Shown here piece by piece: positions 18,047 through 26,786 of a stretch of 64,000 bases of DNA. Below the pieces are notes generated by a model. The model did no database searches and was not told where the DNA came from. It worked only from the letters and a program-made list of their open reading frames with translations. The translations under genes and the position numbers were made by a program. Origin of the DNA: Pseudoruegeria sp. HB172150 (lineage in GTDB: Bacteria; Pseudomonadota; Alphaproteobacteria; Rhodobacterales; Rhodobacteraceae); contig NZ_JAATNG010000001.1 of NCBI RefSeq assembly GCF_013184805.1, positions 1,178,001 through 1,242,000 on the forward strand. Reading direction: 5' to 3'. The stretch's first letter is position 1, and each line of letters begins with the position of its first letter.

Positions 18047-19270
18047 TTGGACTATACCGCTCATCTCGACCAGGCGCTGCAGCAGTTGCATGACGAGGGG
18101 CGCTACCGCACCTTCATCGACATTGAACGCACGCGCGGTGCATTTCCGAACGCGACGTGGAAACGTCCCGACGGGACGGAACGTCCGGTCACGGTGTGGT
18201 GTGGCAACGACTACCTCGGAATGGGGCAGCATCCCGTGGTGCTGCAGGCCATGCATGACGCCATCGATTCTGCAGGCGCCGGTTCAGGCGGGACGCGGAA
18301 CATCAGCGGTACGACAATCTACCACAAGCAGCTCGAGGCGGAGCTTGCGGACCTTCATGGCAAGGAAGCCGCGCTTGTGTTCACGTCCGCCTATATTGCG
18401 AACGATGCGACTTTGAGCACACTGCCCAAATTGTTCCCGGGTCTGATCATCTATTCCGATGCGTTGAACCACGCCTCGATGATCGAGGGTATCCGCCGTA
18501 ACGGCGGCGCAAAGCGCATCTTCCGCCACAACGACATCGAACATCTGCGCGAATTGCTGGAAGCCGACGATCCCAAAGCGCCGAAACTGATCGCCTTCGA
18601 ATCCGTCTACTCGATGGACGGCGATTTCGGGCGGATAGAGGAGCTTTGCGATCTCGCCGATGAGTTCGGCGCGCTAACCTACTGTGACGAGGTGCACGCG
18701 GTTGGTATGTACGGCCCGCGTGGCGGCGGCGTGGCCGAGCGCGACCGGCTGCAGCATCGGGTCGACATCTTCAACGGCACCCTGGGCAAGGCCTACGGTG
18801 TGGTTGGCGGGTATATCGCCGCAAGTGCGAAAATGTGTGATGCAATACGGTCTTATGCACCGGGCTTCATCTTCACCACGTCGCTGCCACCGGCGGTTGC
18901 GGCGGGCGCGGCTGCGTCCGTCCGGCATCTGAAGACCGATCAGGGGCTGCGCGATAAGCATCAGGAACAGGCGAAGATCCTTAAGACTCGGCTTCGGGCA
19001 CTTGGCTTGCCGTTCATCGACCATGGCTCGCACATCGTGCCGGTGATCGTTGGCAACCCGATCCACACGAAGACGATCAGCGACATGCTGCTGGATCAGC
19101 ATGGCATCTACGTGCAGCCAATCAACTTCCCCACGGTTCCGCGCGGGACCGAGCGACTGCGTTTCACGCCGTCGCCGGTCCACGGTCCGGACGAGATCGA
19201 CCGCCTCATTCGTGGGCTGGATGACTTGTGGTCCCATTGTGCGCTGAATCGCGCCGAATTGTCGGCGTGA
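18047..19270 (+). CDS. hemA: 5-aminolevulinate synthase (C4 pathway)
   Basis: Condenses glycine and succinyl-CoA to 5-aminolevulinate, the first step of haem and tetrapyrrole synthesis; PLP enzyme. Very close in sequence to the Rhodobacter HemA proteins: [62 protein letters not shown], and [12 protein letters not shown] with the PLP lysine at K248. I chose the TTG at 18047 (LDYTAHLDQ read as MDYTAHLDQ) because it gives 407 aa and places the lysine at 248 as in R. capsulatus, and has a GGGGGA ribosome site 6 bases upstream. No FNR-type operator is obvious upstream. Confidence 0.95.
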   Translation: MDYTAHLDQALQQLHDEGRYRTFIDIERTRGAFPNATWKRPDGTERPVTVWCGNDYLGMGQHPVVLQAMHDAIDSAGAGSGGTRNISGTTIYHKQLEAELADLHGKEAALVFTSAYIANDATLSTLPKLFPGLIIYSDALNHASMIEGIRRNGGAKRIFRHNDIEHLRELLEADDPKAPKLIAFESVYSMDGDFGRIEELCDLADEFGALTYCDEVHAVGMYGPRGGGVAERDRLQHRVDIFNGTLGKAYGVVGGYIAASAKMCDAIRSYAPGFIFTTSLPPAVAAGAAASVRHLKTDQGLRDKHQEQAKILKTRLRALGLPFIDHGSHIVPVIVGNPIHTKTISDMLLDQHGIYVQPINFPTVPRGTERLRFTPSPVHGPDEIDRLIRGLDDLWSHCALNRAELSA

Positions 19271-19381
19271 TTGTTCCTAAAGTGCATTGACGCTCCGCCT
19301 ATGTTAGCGTGTTGCTAATACATGACTGCGGGAGGCGAATCATGACCCGCAGCGAACGGGACGTTAAGGGTAATACGGGGC

Positions 19382-20614
19382 ATGATCGGGCGGCGGACAG
19401 CTCCTCCACCGGACGGCGTAGTTGCAGAATCGATGGGGCCGAAAAGCTTCGACGATTATGAGGTGCGCCTGGGCGACGTGATGCGCGGCGAGCGCGCCAC
19501 GCTCGGCAAGTCTTTGCTGGATGTACAACGCGAACTGAAGATCAAGGCAAGTTACATTGCCGCGATCGAGAATGCGGATCCCTCCGCTTTCGAAACGCCC
19601 GGGTTTGTCGCCGGGTACGTCCGCAGTTATGCACGGTATCTGCAGCTCGACCCGGAATGGGCCTACGGGCAGTTTTGCGACGAAGGAAACTTCCAGGTTT
19701 CGCATGGACTTTCTTCTGCGGCACGCAACCGGCAGGAGAAGCCCAAAAGGCCCGATGGAGCGGCACGGGCGACGGTGTCCCGCGATCCGTTTGAAGATCC
19801 CAACACCCCCTTTGCTCCGCGCGGCGAAAGTGTTTTTGCGCGCATTGAACCGGGCGCTCTTGGCTCGCTGACCGTTCTGGCCGCTCTGATAGCCGGACTG
19901 ACCTATGGTGGTTGGGCCGTTCTTCAGCAAGTTCAGAAGGTTCAATTGACGCCGGTCGACCAGACGCCCGGCGTCGCCATGGAGGTGGACCGTCTAGCGC
20001 CGTCCGAGGCCATAGGTACGGAGAGTGCCGGTCTGGCGCCACCGCCTGCGGATGCATTTGACCGCCTCTACCGGCCGCAGGCGCTTGATGTACCGGTTCT
20101 CACCGCGCGTGATGGGCCGATTGCGACGCTCGATCCCTCCAGCATCGGAACGTTCGCCAGCCCTGCCGAATCCAGCAACTCGATCGCGCAGACTGAAGCA
20201 GAGCCGCCGGCAAATGCTGAACCAGACCCGCGCATGCTCGCGGACGCGTCCCCGGTCAAGGTTGTTGAGGATGCCGCACCCAAGGTCGTCATGTTCGCGG
20301 TCCGCCCGTCTTGGGTGCGTGTAACTTCGCAGGACGGAACGGTGCTGTTTGAGCAGATCCTGGATTCCGGCGAACCCTATGTGTTGCCGCAGACCGAAGA
20401 AGCGCCAAAACTGCGCGCTGGCAATGCTGGAGCAGTCTATTTCCTGGTGGGCGGTCAAACCTATGGTCCGGCCGGCGAAGGCGGGGCGGTGGTGAAGAAT
20501 GTTCCGCTTGGTCATGAAGATCTGCGGGGCAATTACGCGGTCGCTGACCTCACGCAGGACCGCGAGCTTGCCAAGATCGTCGCCAGCCTCGAGGCGCTGC
20601 CCACCGAGGAGTGA
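19382..20614 (+). CDS. RodZ-like helix-turn-helix membrane protein
   Basis: 410 aa bitopic protein. N-terminal Cro/CI-type HTH (about 25-95: LGDVMRGERATLGKSLLDVQRELKIKASYIAAIENAD, then AGYVRSYARYLQLDP), a long linker, one transmembrane helix (about 160-182, SLTVLAALIAGLTYGGWAVL), an Ala/Pro/Glu-rich periplasmic region, and a C-terminal beta domain of the DUF4115 type (about 305-375, RPSWVRVTSQDGTVLFEQILDSGE). This is the RodZ layout, which tethers MreB to the membrane; alphaproteobacterial versions may also act as regulators. It precedes ispG, as often seen. The ATG at 19436 is another possible start. Confidence 0.85.
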   Translation: MIGRRTAPPPDGVVAESMGPKSFDDYEVRLGDVMRGERATLGKSLLDVQRELKIKASYIAAIENADPSAFETPGFVAGYVRSYARYLQLDPEWAYGQFCDEGNFQVSHGLSSAARNRQEKPKRPDGAARATVSRDPFEDPNTPFAPRGESVFARIEPGALGSLTVLAALIAGLTYGGWAVLQQVQKVQLTPVDQTPGVAMEVDRLAPSEAIGTESAGLAPPPADAFDRLYRPQALDVPVLTARDGPIATLDPSSIGTFASPAESSNSIAQTEAEPPANAEPDPRMLADASPVKVVEDAAPKVVMFAVRPSWVRVTSQDGTVLFEQILDSGEPYVLPQTEEAPKLRAGNAGAVYFLVGGQTYGPAGEGGAVVKNVPLGHEDLRGNYAVADLTQDRELAKIVASLEALPTEE

Positions 20615-20688
20615 CCTGATCGGGCGTTGCAGGCGATGGCCCGAAGGACTACCTCAGAGACAAGCATTCGCAGACGGAGGGGAACCCC

Positions 20689-21822
20689 GTGTCGCTGAAC
20701 CATGTGCGCCCTTGGCGTAACATCTACCGCCGGAAGTCACGTCAGATCATGGTCGGCAATGTGCCGGTCGGGGGTGATGCGCCGATTACGGTGCAGACCA
20801 TGACCAACACCGACTCCTCGGACGTGGGGGCCACAGTGGCGCAGGTGCTGGCCTGCGCCGAGGCCGGGGCTGATATCGTCCGGGTATCAACCCCAGACGA
20901 GGCCGCCACCAAGGCGCTGCGCGAGGTGGTCAGCGAAAGCCCGGTTCCGATCGTCGCCGATATCCATTTCCACTACAAACGTGCCATCGAGGCGGCGGAG
21001 GCGGGGGCGGCTTGCCTCAGGATCAATCCCGGCAATATCGGTGACGAGAAGCGGGTGAAGGAAGTGATCCGGGCTGCGAAGGATCATGGCTGCTCGATCC
21101 GGATCGGGGTGAATGCCGGCTCGCTGGAACGGCACCTGCTGGAGAAGTATGGTGAGCCCTGTCCCGACGCGATGGTCGAGAGCGGGATGGACCACATCCG
21201 GATCCTCGAGGACAACGACTTCCACGAGTTCAAGATCTCGGTGAAGGCGTCGGACGTGTTTCTGGCCGCGGCGGCCTATCAGGCGCTGGCGGAGGCGACG
21301 GATGCGCCGATCCACCTCGGGATCACCGAGGCGGGCGGGCTGATGTCGGGGACGATCAAGTCGGCCATCGGGCTGGGGAACCTCCTGTGGATGGGGATCG
21401 GGGATACGCTGCGGGTGAGCCTGTCGGCGGATCCGGTCGAGGAGGTGAAGGTCGGCTACGAGATCCTGAAGAGCCTCGGGCTTAGGCACCGGGGGGTCAA
21501 CATCATCTCCTGCCCGTCCTGCGCGCGGCAGGGGTTCGATGTGATCAGGACGGTCGAGGCGCTGGAGAAGCGGCTGGAGCATGTGAAGACGCCGATGAGC
21601 CTGTCGATCATCGGCTGCGTGGTGAACGGGCCGGGCGAGGCGCTGATGACGGATGTGGGCTTCACCGGGGGCGGGGCCGGGAACGGGATGGTCTATCTGG
21701 CGGGCAAGCAGAGCCACCGGATGTCGAACGATCAGATGATCGACCATATCGTCGAGCAGGTGGAGAAAAAGGCGGCCGAGATCGAGGCCGAAACGGCGGC
21801 GGCGGAGCAGGCGGCCGAATAG
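20689..21822 (+). CDS. ispG: 4-hydroxy-3-methylbut-2-en-1-yl diphosphate synthase (IspG/GcpE)
   Basis: Penultimate step of the MEP isoprenoid pathway, converting MEcPP to HMBPP with a [4Fe-4S] cluster. The three cluster cysteines C275, C278 ([10 protein letters not shown]) and C310 ([12 protein letters not shown]), plus the fourth ligand E317, are all present. The TIM-barrel part has [16 protein letters not shown] and [10 protein letters not shown]. 377 aa, the short bacterial form without the plant insert. A GTG start is used, with GGAGG 8 bases upstream. A perfect palindrome follows the stop directly. Confidence 0.96.
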   Translation: MSLNHVRPWRNIYRRKSRQIMVGNVPVGGDAPITVQTMTNTDSSDVGATVAQVLACAEAGADIVRVSTPDEAATKALREVVSESPVPIVADIHFHYKRAIEAAEAGAACLRINPGNIGDEKRVKEVIRAAKDHGCSIRIGVNAGSLERHLLEKYGEPCPDAMVESGMDHIRILEDNDFHEFKISVKASDVFLAAAAYQALAEATDAPIHLGITEAGGLMSGTIKSAIGLGNLLWMGIGDTLRVSLSADPVEEVKVGYEILKSLGLRHRGVNIISCPSCARQGFDVIRTVEALEKRLEHVKTPMSLSIIGCVVNGPGEALMTDVGFTGGGAGNGMVYLAGKQSHRMSNDQMIDHIVEQVEKKAAEIEAETAAAEQAAE

Positions 21823-21838
21823 CGTCCCCATGGGGACG
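21823..21838. repeat. 16-bp perfect palindrome at the end of ispG
   Basis: CGTCCCCATGGGGACG begins on the base after the ispG TAG. It can form an 8-bp hairpin without loop bases, or a protein-binding dyad. No T-run follows, so it is not a classical terminator. Confidence 0.6.
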
Positions 21839-22125
21839 GGGGGTCAACCCATTGATTTCAGGCATGTTAGCGCAAACGTCGGTGTGAGGACGGTTGCCGC
21901 ATTGGCCGATTGGGCAGCAGCCGGCTTGCGGCAGCACAGGGTCCGAAAAGTGCCTGCGGTTCTTAGGGCGGTGCGACGATGGTGCTTTTACATGCACGGC
22001 CTGCGGCTGGTCCGGTGGGGCGGGCAGATTGCCCACCCTACCTGGCCGCACGACAGCAGCGAGACGGACCTCGTCCGCTAGCTGGCAGCGGGCAGGTTGA
22101 TCCGCCCGCTGACCAATCGATGGAG
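21839..22125. other. gene-poor stretch between ispG and the first four-cysteine protein gene
   Basis: About 290 bases between convergent genes. Short open frames exist but none has a ribosome site or a recognisable product. Confidence 0.4.
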
Positions 22126-22650
22126 TTATTGGCAGTTGTGAAGCGTCCAATGATTCCACTGAAGGTAATCGTTGACCTGGACGCCGTTTACGGGGTGACC
22201 ATATTCTTCCGCGTCTTCGTCATACGTAAAGGCTTCCGAGTCTGAGATGCGGTGATAGTCATTCGATCCTTTCTCAAAACGCACTTCGACCTGAAGTCTG
22301 CACTTCTCAGGCCAGGGGATTTCGAATCTCGCGGCGTCGTTAAGGGGAATATTCGGGCCGCGCACCGTGCGCGCCACGAGATCCCCGTCGTCGTAGGGGC
22401 AAAACAGGAGCAGCTGGACATCGTCGATCCGATCGTAGGTATTACTATTCATTACCCAGAAGTATTGGATTTCCGGATCATCGTCGCCTGTCCTGTCCCT
22501 GTAGTCGTCAGCCAGTGTCGAATCAAAATATGTCGTGCTACCCATTCTACCTTCATAGTCGTCGCAAGTGTAGGCATGGGCGGGGGCCACGGCTGCAAGT
22601 GAAAACAGGGTCGCGGTGATGCCGATTGCAGTTTCTTTTGTGTTCTTCAC
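22126..22650 (-). CDS. secreted four-cysteine family protein, member 1
   Basis: 174 aa exported protein of a family I cannot name. A GTG start at 22650 (VKNTKETAIGI) has AGGAG 8 bases upstream and gives a signal peptide ending AHA before YTC. Mature part: first Cys at once, then YFWVMNSNTYDRIDDVQLLLFC (Cys 2), VARTVRGPNI, ARFEIPWPEKC (Cys 3) RLQVEVRF, DYHRISDSE and WTLHNCQ with Cys 4 as penultimate residue. The same order of motifs recurs in the genes at 23383, 24297, 24962 and 35201. Four conserved cysteines suggest two disulfides in a beta-rich fold. An ATG at 22683 is the other possible start. Confidence 0.7.
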   Translation of the reverse strand: MKNTKETAIGITATLFSLAAVAPAHAYTCDDYEGRMGSTTYFDSTLADDYRDRTGDDDPEIQYFWVMNSNTYDRIDDVQLLLFCPYDDGDLVARTVRGPNIPLNDAARFEIPWPEKCRLQVEVRFEKGSNDYHRISDSEAFTYDEDAEEYGHPVNGVQVNDYLQWNHWTLHNCQ

Positions 22651-23382
22651 GTATGATGCTCCTGTTTCAGGTTTGATCGACATTGTACTGTTAGGTGTAG
22701 TCAAGGATCGTATCCTGATTCTATGATTTGACTTTGATCCGGCCCTGCTTCCAATCAGCATTTGACCGATGGCGATTATATACTCAGGTGCTTCCCCCGA
22801 TCTTGGAGAGCGGCTGGATAATTCAGGTATTTTTCGAGGCGCAGAGTTTCTGGAGCATGGACGCCAATCGACCCTGCCCGTGAATTGCATCGCGGTGGGG
22901 CGGGCGAGCCGGTTCGGGAAGCTGGCTTCAAGGCTCGATTGTCGTCAGTTACGTCGTGACTTTACGCGATGACGGATGCGCCCGTGTCGACCTGCGCTTC
23001 TGTCAGGCAGAAATGATGATGGGCGATGCATATCTTCCCGATAGCGGGAAACACGAACTCGGTGCGCCAAGCAAAGGGAGTCCCGTTGAGGCGTCCCGAG
23101 CCCAACCCTGAGTTCGTGCAGCCCTGTCCGATGAAGATGTCTGGCGGGTTCCTCTTTTGGCACGGTGTCGCACCCGGTGTCTGGAGACGCGCCGCGTAAC
23201 GTGTGAGCCCATTGGACCAGGCGCGAGGCGCCAATAGGTTTCCGACTGAGGCGAGCGAATTCCAGAATTTCTCCAATATTTCTACCTATTTACTCCAAGC
23301 AAATATCGCGGAACGTATGCGACCAATAGCGTCAGAAAGCTCAACCGCAGCTCGGGGTGACTCTGCGGTCATTAGAACTGAA
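22651..23382. other. 730-base stretch without a supported gene
   Basis: Lies between divergent members 1 and 2 of the four-cysteine family, so it should hold their promoters. An open frame on the minus strand at 22962-23276 has no ribosome site, recognisable domain or similarity to the neighbours. Base composition is mixed; it may contain decayed sequence. Confidence 0.35.
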
Positions 23383-23904
23383 ATGGAAAAATCAATGAAG
23401 CCGGTCATCAAGTTACTATGCGCTGCCACATGCGTACCCCTCAGCATCATCGCGACGTCGCCCGCATTTGCGACGAGCTGTACGTTTCCGGACGACAGTG
23501 TCTATGAGGGAGCGACAAGGAAATACGAAGACACGACGCTGAAACAAGCTTTCTACGACGCAGGCGGAAGTGAAAGCGCAGAGATCGTGAAGTTCTACGT
23601 TATGAACTACAGCCCATTCACATCAATCGACGACATTCAGATGCTCCTGTTTTGTGATGGCATGGACGTCGCAAGAACCGTTCGTGGACCGGACATAAAC
23701 GGCTACTTTTACACCAAGGCAAACACAGCAGCGATATTTGATCTTCCTTGGGTAGATGGCTGCCGCCTTCAGACCGAAATTCGTTGGAAAGGATACACGC
23801 ACTACCAGCGGGTTTCCGATTCTTACAATGGCGAAGACAACGGCATCAGCGTCAAAGCTGCCGACACGGGCATGGAAAGCATAACAATGCACGATTGCAA
23901 GTAA
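23383..23904 (+). CDS. secreted four-cysteine family protein, member 2
   Basis: 173 aa exported protein. Signal peptide of about 31 residues (VIKLLCAATCVPLSIIATSPAFA) before TSC. Mature motifs: FYVMNYSPFTSIDDIQMLLFC, VARTVRGPDI, IFDLPWVDGC followed by RLQTEIRW, THYQRVSDSYNGED and a final HDCK, with Cys again penultimate. It is closest to member 1: the VARTVRGP-I and DD-Q-LLFC strings are shared almost word for word. Start is between the ATG at 23383 and the ATG at 23395; neither has a strong ribosome site. Function unknown; no enzyme motif is seen. Confidence 0.68.
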   Translation: MEKSMKPVIKLLCAATCVPLSIIATSPAFATSCTFPDDSVYEGATRKYEDTTLKQAFYDAGGSESAEIVKFYVMNYSPFTSIDDIQMLLFCDGMDVARTVRGPDINGYFYTKANTAAIFDLPWVDGCRLQTEIRWKGYTHYQRVSDSYNGEDNGISVKAADTGMESITMHDCK

Positions 23905-24253
23905 CGGTTGGTGAACGCGCCTGTGCGGCCTTCCCGCTTCCTGGTGGTTTCGGCGGGTCTTCGGACCGACGGCCCGATCGCAACCTGACGTCGAAGCCCT
24001 TTGGGGCGATGCGTCGGGTTGACTTAGCCTTGGTCGCAAGAAATCCCGACAGCCTATCGAAAGAAACGAATACGTGTGCTGCCGGCGGCGAAAATCCAGA
24101 GTCTCCGCAGGAAAACTCCAAGTTTCGGCAGCCGACCCGCGCCAGGATGATGTGACGGAAAATGGCCCGGTCCGGCGGCAAATGTACCTGCCAACCGCAA
24201 CGGAAAATGACCTGTGAGTTAGACGGCCAGGCGTTTCTTTCCCGGTAACAGAT
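23905..24253. other. 350-base intergenic stretch upstream of the duplicated pair
   Basis: No supported gene. Contains the promoter region of member 3; I see no clear -35/-10 pair and no terminator for member 2. Confidence 0.35.
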
Positions 24254-24296
24254 GCTGCCAGCTACAACAATGAAGTAAAAGTAACGGAACCCGAAA

Positions 24297-24794
24297 ATGA
24301 AAGCACTTCTGGGATACTTAGTCGCAACGTCGCTTGCCGCAACGTCCATGTGTGACGCAGGGACATACACTTGCGACGGTGACGATAGCAGCTATGGTGT
24401 GGAGTATAACAACAATTACTTGCGAGACCAATTTGATCAGCTTGGTCTGGAATATACGAAATCCGCGACCTTCTGGATTCAAAATGGCAACGATCCCACA
24501 ATTATTTGGGGGCAGAAGATCAAGGACGTACAGCTTCTCCAATTCTGTGAGGACAGTGACGGAAAGGATTACGTTATCAGACAAGTTCTTACCGAAGATA
24601 TCCATTATTATAATGCGACGAGGAACAGACTTAGGTGGAATGACACTTGCAGGCTCCAGGTGGAGGTGCGGTGGTCGAGCCACGGGGACTACCATCGAGT
24701 CCACGATGCTTACGATGGCAAAAAGGCCGGGATCTCGGTCTGGGTCGGGACGACAGGCAAATTCGGTTATGACGACCTGTCCGGTTGCCGCTGA
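24297..24794 (+). CDS. secreted four-cysteine family protein, member 3 (duplicate A)
   Basis: 165 aa exported protein with a short signal peptide (about 21 residues, ATSMCDAG before TYTC). Motifs: TFWIQNGND, IKDVQLLQFC, DTCRLQVEVRW, GDYHRVHDAYDGKKAGI and LSGCR, the fourth Cys penultimate. It aligns end to end with the next gene. The cysteine inside the signal region (TSMC) does not fit a lipobox, so secretion rather than lipidation is assumed. Base composition is clearly less GC-rich than the flanking housekeeping genes, which points to accessory DNA. Confidence 0.75.
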   Translation: MKALLGYLVATSLAATSMCDAGTYTCDGDDSSYGVEYNNNYLRDQFDQLGLEYTKSATFWIQNGNDPTIIWGQKIKDVQLLQFCEDSDGKDYVIRQVLTEDIHYYNATRNRLRWNDTCRLQVEVRWSSHGDYHRVHDAYDGKKAGISVWVGTTGKFGYDDLSGCR

Positions 24795-24961
24795 GGTGGT
24801 CCCCGCCTTGCGTGTTGCGGTCAGCCGCGATCGGGTCACCTGAAGCGCCAAAACGCTATGGCGCCAGGCAGGCGAAGGATCTTTGGGAGTGATGGTCGGA
24901 CGCCTTTCCCCGCAAAAATATCTGCCACTACAACAATGAACTAAAGCAGCGGAATCCGAAA

Positions 24962-25459
24962 ATGAAATCACTTGTTGCATATGTCATCGCAGCGTCGCTT
25001 GCTGCAACTTCCATGTGTAGCGCCGGAACATACATTTGTAAGGACGACGATGGCTCTGAACATGTGGATTTCAACAACAATTACATGCGCGATCAATTTG
25101 ATAGTCTTGGACTGGACTATACGAAATCCACGACCTTCTGGCTTCGAAATGGTAACCACCCCGACGTTATTTTCGGGAGGTCAATCAAGGAGGTACAAGT
25201 TCTCCAATTCTGCGAAGACAGTAACGGTGAGGAGGTCATCATCAGAGAGGTCATCCATCATAAAATCGCCTTTAGAAACGCGGCGAGGATCCGAATTCGG
25301 TGGAATGACACCTGCAGGCTCCAGATGGAAGTGAAGTGGTCGAAACACGGGGACTTTCATCGAGTCCACGATGCTTACGATGGCAAAAAGGCCGGGATCG
25401 AAGTCTGGCTGGGGAGCAAAGGCAAGTTCGGTTATGACGACCTGTCCGGTTGCCACTGA
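24962..25459 (+). CDS. secreted four-cysteine family protein, member 4 (duplicate B)
   Basis: 165 aa, same length and layout as member 3. Identical or near-identical blocks: ATSMC, GLDYTKSTTFW, DTCRLQMEVKW, FHRVHDAYDGKKAGI, GKFGYDDLSGCH. Divergence is concentrated in the middle (residues about 85-110) and in charged surface positions, so the copies have had time to specialise. The stop is 61 bases from the end of the convergent thioredoxin-like gene. Function unknown. Confidence 0.75.
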   Translation: MKSLVAYVIAASLAATSMCSAGTYICKDDDGSEHVDFNNNYMRDQFDSLGLDYTKSTTFWLRNGNHPDVIFGRSIKEVQVLQFCEDSNGEEVIIREVIHHKIAFRNAARIRIRWNDTCRLQMEVKWSKHGDFHRVHDAYDGKKAGIEVWLGSKGKFGYDDLSGCH

Positions 25460-25520
25460 GGTGGTCCCCGCCTTGCGTGTTGCGGTCAGCCGCGATCGGG
25501 TCGCCTGAAGCGCCGAAACG

Positions 25521-25982
25521 TTATGGCGCCAGGTAACGCTCCAGCACCATGGCCGGCATCGATCCGCGGATCAGGCTGCCGGGCAGCACGTAGGACGGCA
25601 GAAGGTCGAGCGTCAGGCGGTCCATCAGCGCCGCGTTCTCTGCCTCGGCTGTGTCGATCACCGAGGCGCGGATGTTCAGGCTGTCCGCCAGCGCGGCGAT
25701 CTCATCCTCGGCCTGTGCGCATTCGGCGCAGCCGGGGCCGGTGAAGATCACGATGGCCACGGGCGCGTCCTGCGGGCCGTAGCCGGGGCGGGCCGGATCG
25801 AACAGGCTATCCGCCTCGCTGGCGATCAAGTCGCGGTCGGCGGCGATCTCGTCGGCATAGATGTCGGCGGCGGATGGCGCGGTGGGAGGTGCAAGCTCTT
25901 TCAGGCGTTCCAGCGCGTTCTGCGCAGGTGCCGGGACGGGCAGGGCCAGCAGGAGCGGCAGCATCCAGTGGCGCAGAGGCAT
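25521..25982 (-). CDS. periplasmic thioredoxin-fold protein with CAEC motif
   Basis: 153 aa exported protein. Signal peptide of about 20 residues (HWMLPLLLALPVPAPA), a charged helical spacer, then a thioredoxin-like domain with VAIVIFTGPGCAECAQAE (CxxC redox pair) and the cis-Pro loop LLPSYVLP. Probably a periplasmic thiol-disulfide protein. Its start overlaps the arylamine N-acetyltransferase stop by one base and a DsbA/DsbG-like gene lies upstream in the same operon. Neighbouring four-cysteine secreted proteins could be clients (speculative). Confidence 0.8.
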   Translation of the reverse strand: MPLRHWMLPLLLALPVPAPAQNALERLKELAPPTAPSAADIYADEIAADRDLIASEADSLFDPARPGYGPQDAPVAIVIFTGPGCAECAQAEDEIAALADSLNIRASVIDTAEAENAALMDRLTLDLLPSYVLPGSLIRGSMPAMVLERYLAP

Positions 25983-26776
25983 CAGGACAGCCGTTCCCAG
26001 CAGGCGGCGGCCAGCGCGTCGGGGGCGGGCAGGGCGAGGCGGTCGAAGACCCGGGCGAGTTCGTCGGCCGAGGTCAGGTCGCGGCGGATTGCGCCGGACG
26101 GGCCGTCCTCGCTGAACATCCGGTTGAACAGGCCGAGGCGGCAGTCGCCGTCATAGCCCGCCACCATCAGGTTCGAGCCGAACGGGCTGCCCGCCCAGGT
26201 GGCGGAGACGTAGTTCGCGGCGACGATGTCGTTGTCGGTCACATGCGCCTCGTCGAAGCCGTAGCAGGACATCCAGCCGTCATCGCCACGCTTTTCCACG
26301 ACTGTCTCGCCCGTGGTTTCGTCCTGCGAGAGCCTGTAGGCGCCATCCGCGACCGTCTGTTCGCCCATGTCGATGGCCAGCGGCTGGCGCGGCATCGGAC
26401 CGCCGAAGCCGGTATCCGAGAGGTAGCGGTTTCCGCCGGTCCCGACGATCCAGGCGAGGTGGCTGCGCGGGCCGGGGACGGGCCGGCGCTGCCGCACGCG
26501 GCCGAGGACACGGCGGGCAGAGAAACCGGCGCGGTGCAGGGCCGCGCCGTAGAGCGTGTTCAGCTCGTAGCAATACCCGCCGCGGCGGCCGCGCAGCATC
26601 TTGTCGCCCAGCGTCTTCAGCGACAGGTCGGGGACGAGGCCGAGGAAGGCGTCGATCCCCTCGAAGGGGATCGCGTTCATCTGCGCCTGTTGCAGCCGTT
26701 GCAGGCCGTCCGGCGAGACCGGCACCCCGTCCAGTCCCAGCCGGGCCAGGTAAAGCGCGTAATCCTCGTCTTCCAT
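25982..26776 (-). CDS. nat: arylamine N-acetyltransferase
   Basis: Transfers acetyl groups from acetyl-CoA to arylamines or hydrazines; cytoplasmic. The catalytic triad is intact: C69 (RRGGYCYELN), H106 (RSHLAWIV) and D121 (YLSDTGFGG). These numbers, obtained with the ATG at 26776, fall within one residue of the standard NAT numbering, which supports this start over a TTG at 26815 that overlaps the preceding gene. 264 aa, normal for bacterial NATs. Sits between two redox genes without an obvious functional link. Confidence 0.93.
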   Translation of the reverse strand: MEDEDYALYLARLGLDGVPVSPDGLQRLQQAQMNAIPFEGIDAFLGLVPDLSLKTLGDKMLRGRRGGYCYELNTLYGAALHRAGFSARRVLGRVRQRRPVPGPRSHLAWIVGTGGNRYLSDTGFGGPMPRQPLAIDMGEQTVADGAYRLSQDETTGETVVEKRGDDGWMSCYGFDEAHVTDNDIVAANYVSATWAGSPFGSNLMVAGYDGDCRLGLFNRMFSEDGPSGAIRRDLTSADELARVFDRLALPAPDALAAACWERLS

Positions 26777-26786
26777 GCGGGGCGGC

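Larger units (their letters stand above)
24254..25535 (+). repeat. tandem duplication of about 665 bp (two diverged copies)
   Basis: Copy A runs about 24254-24868 and copy B about 24921-25533, offset 665 bases. Conserved parts include a leader (CTACAACAATGAA before each start), the whole coding region, and a trailer of about 75 bases (GAGGTGGTCCCCGCCTTGCG to TATGGCGCCAGG). In copy B the end of the trailer is the 3' end of the minus-strand thioredoxin-like gene; copy A carries only the corresponding fragment. Confidence 0.85.

Noticed and set aside
22962-23276. Minus-strand open frame of 104 codons between family members 1 and 2
   Set aside because: No ribosome site, no recognisable domain; two overlapping frames are equally open.
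24297-25459. Lipoprotein signal at TSMC in the duplicated pair
   Set aside because: Met at -1 and Thr at -3 do not fit the lipobox; a normal signal peptidase site fits a few residues later.
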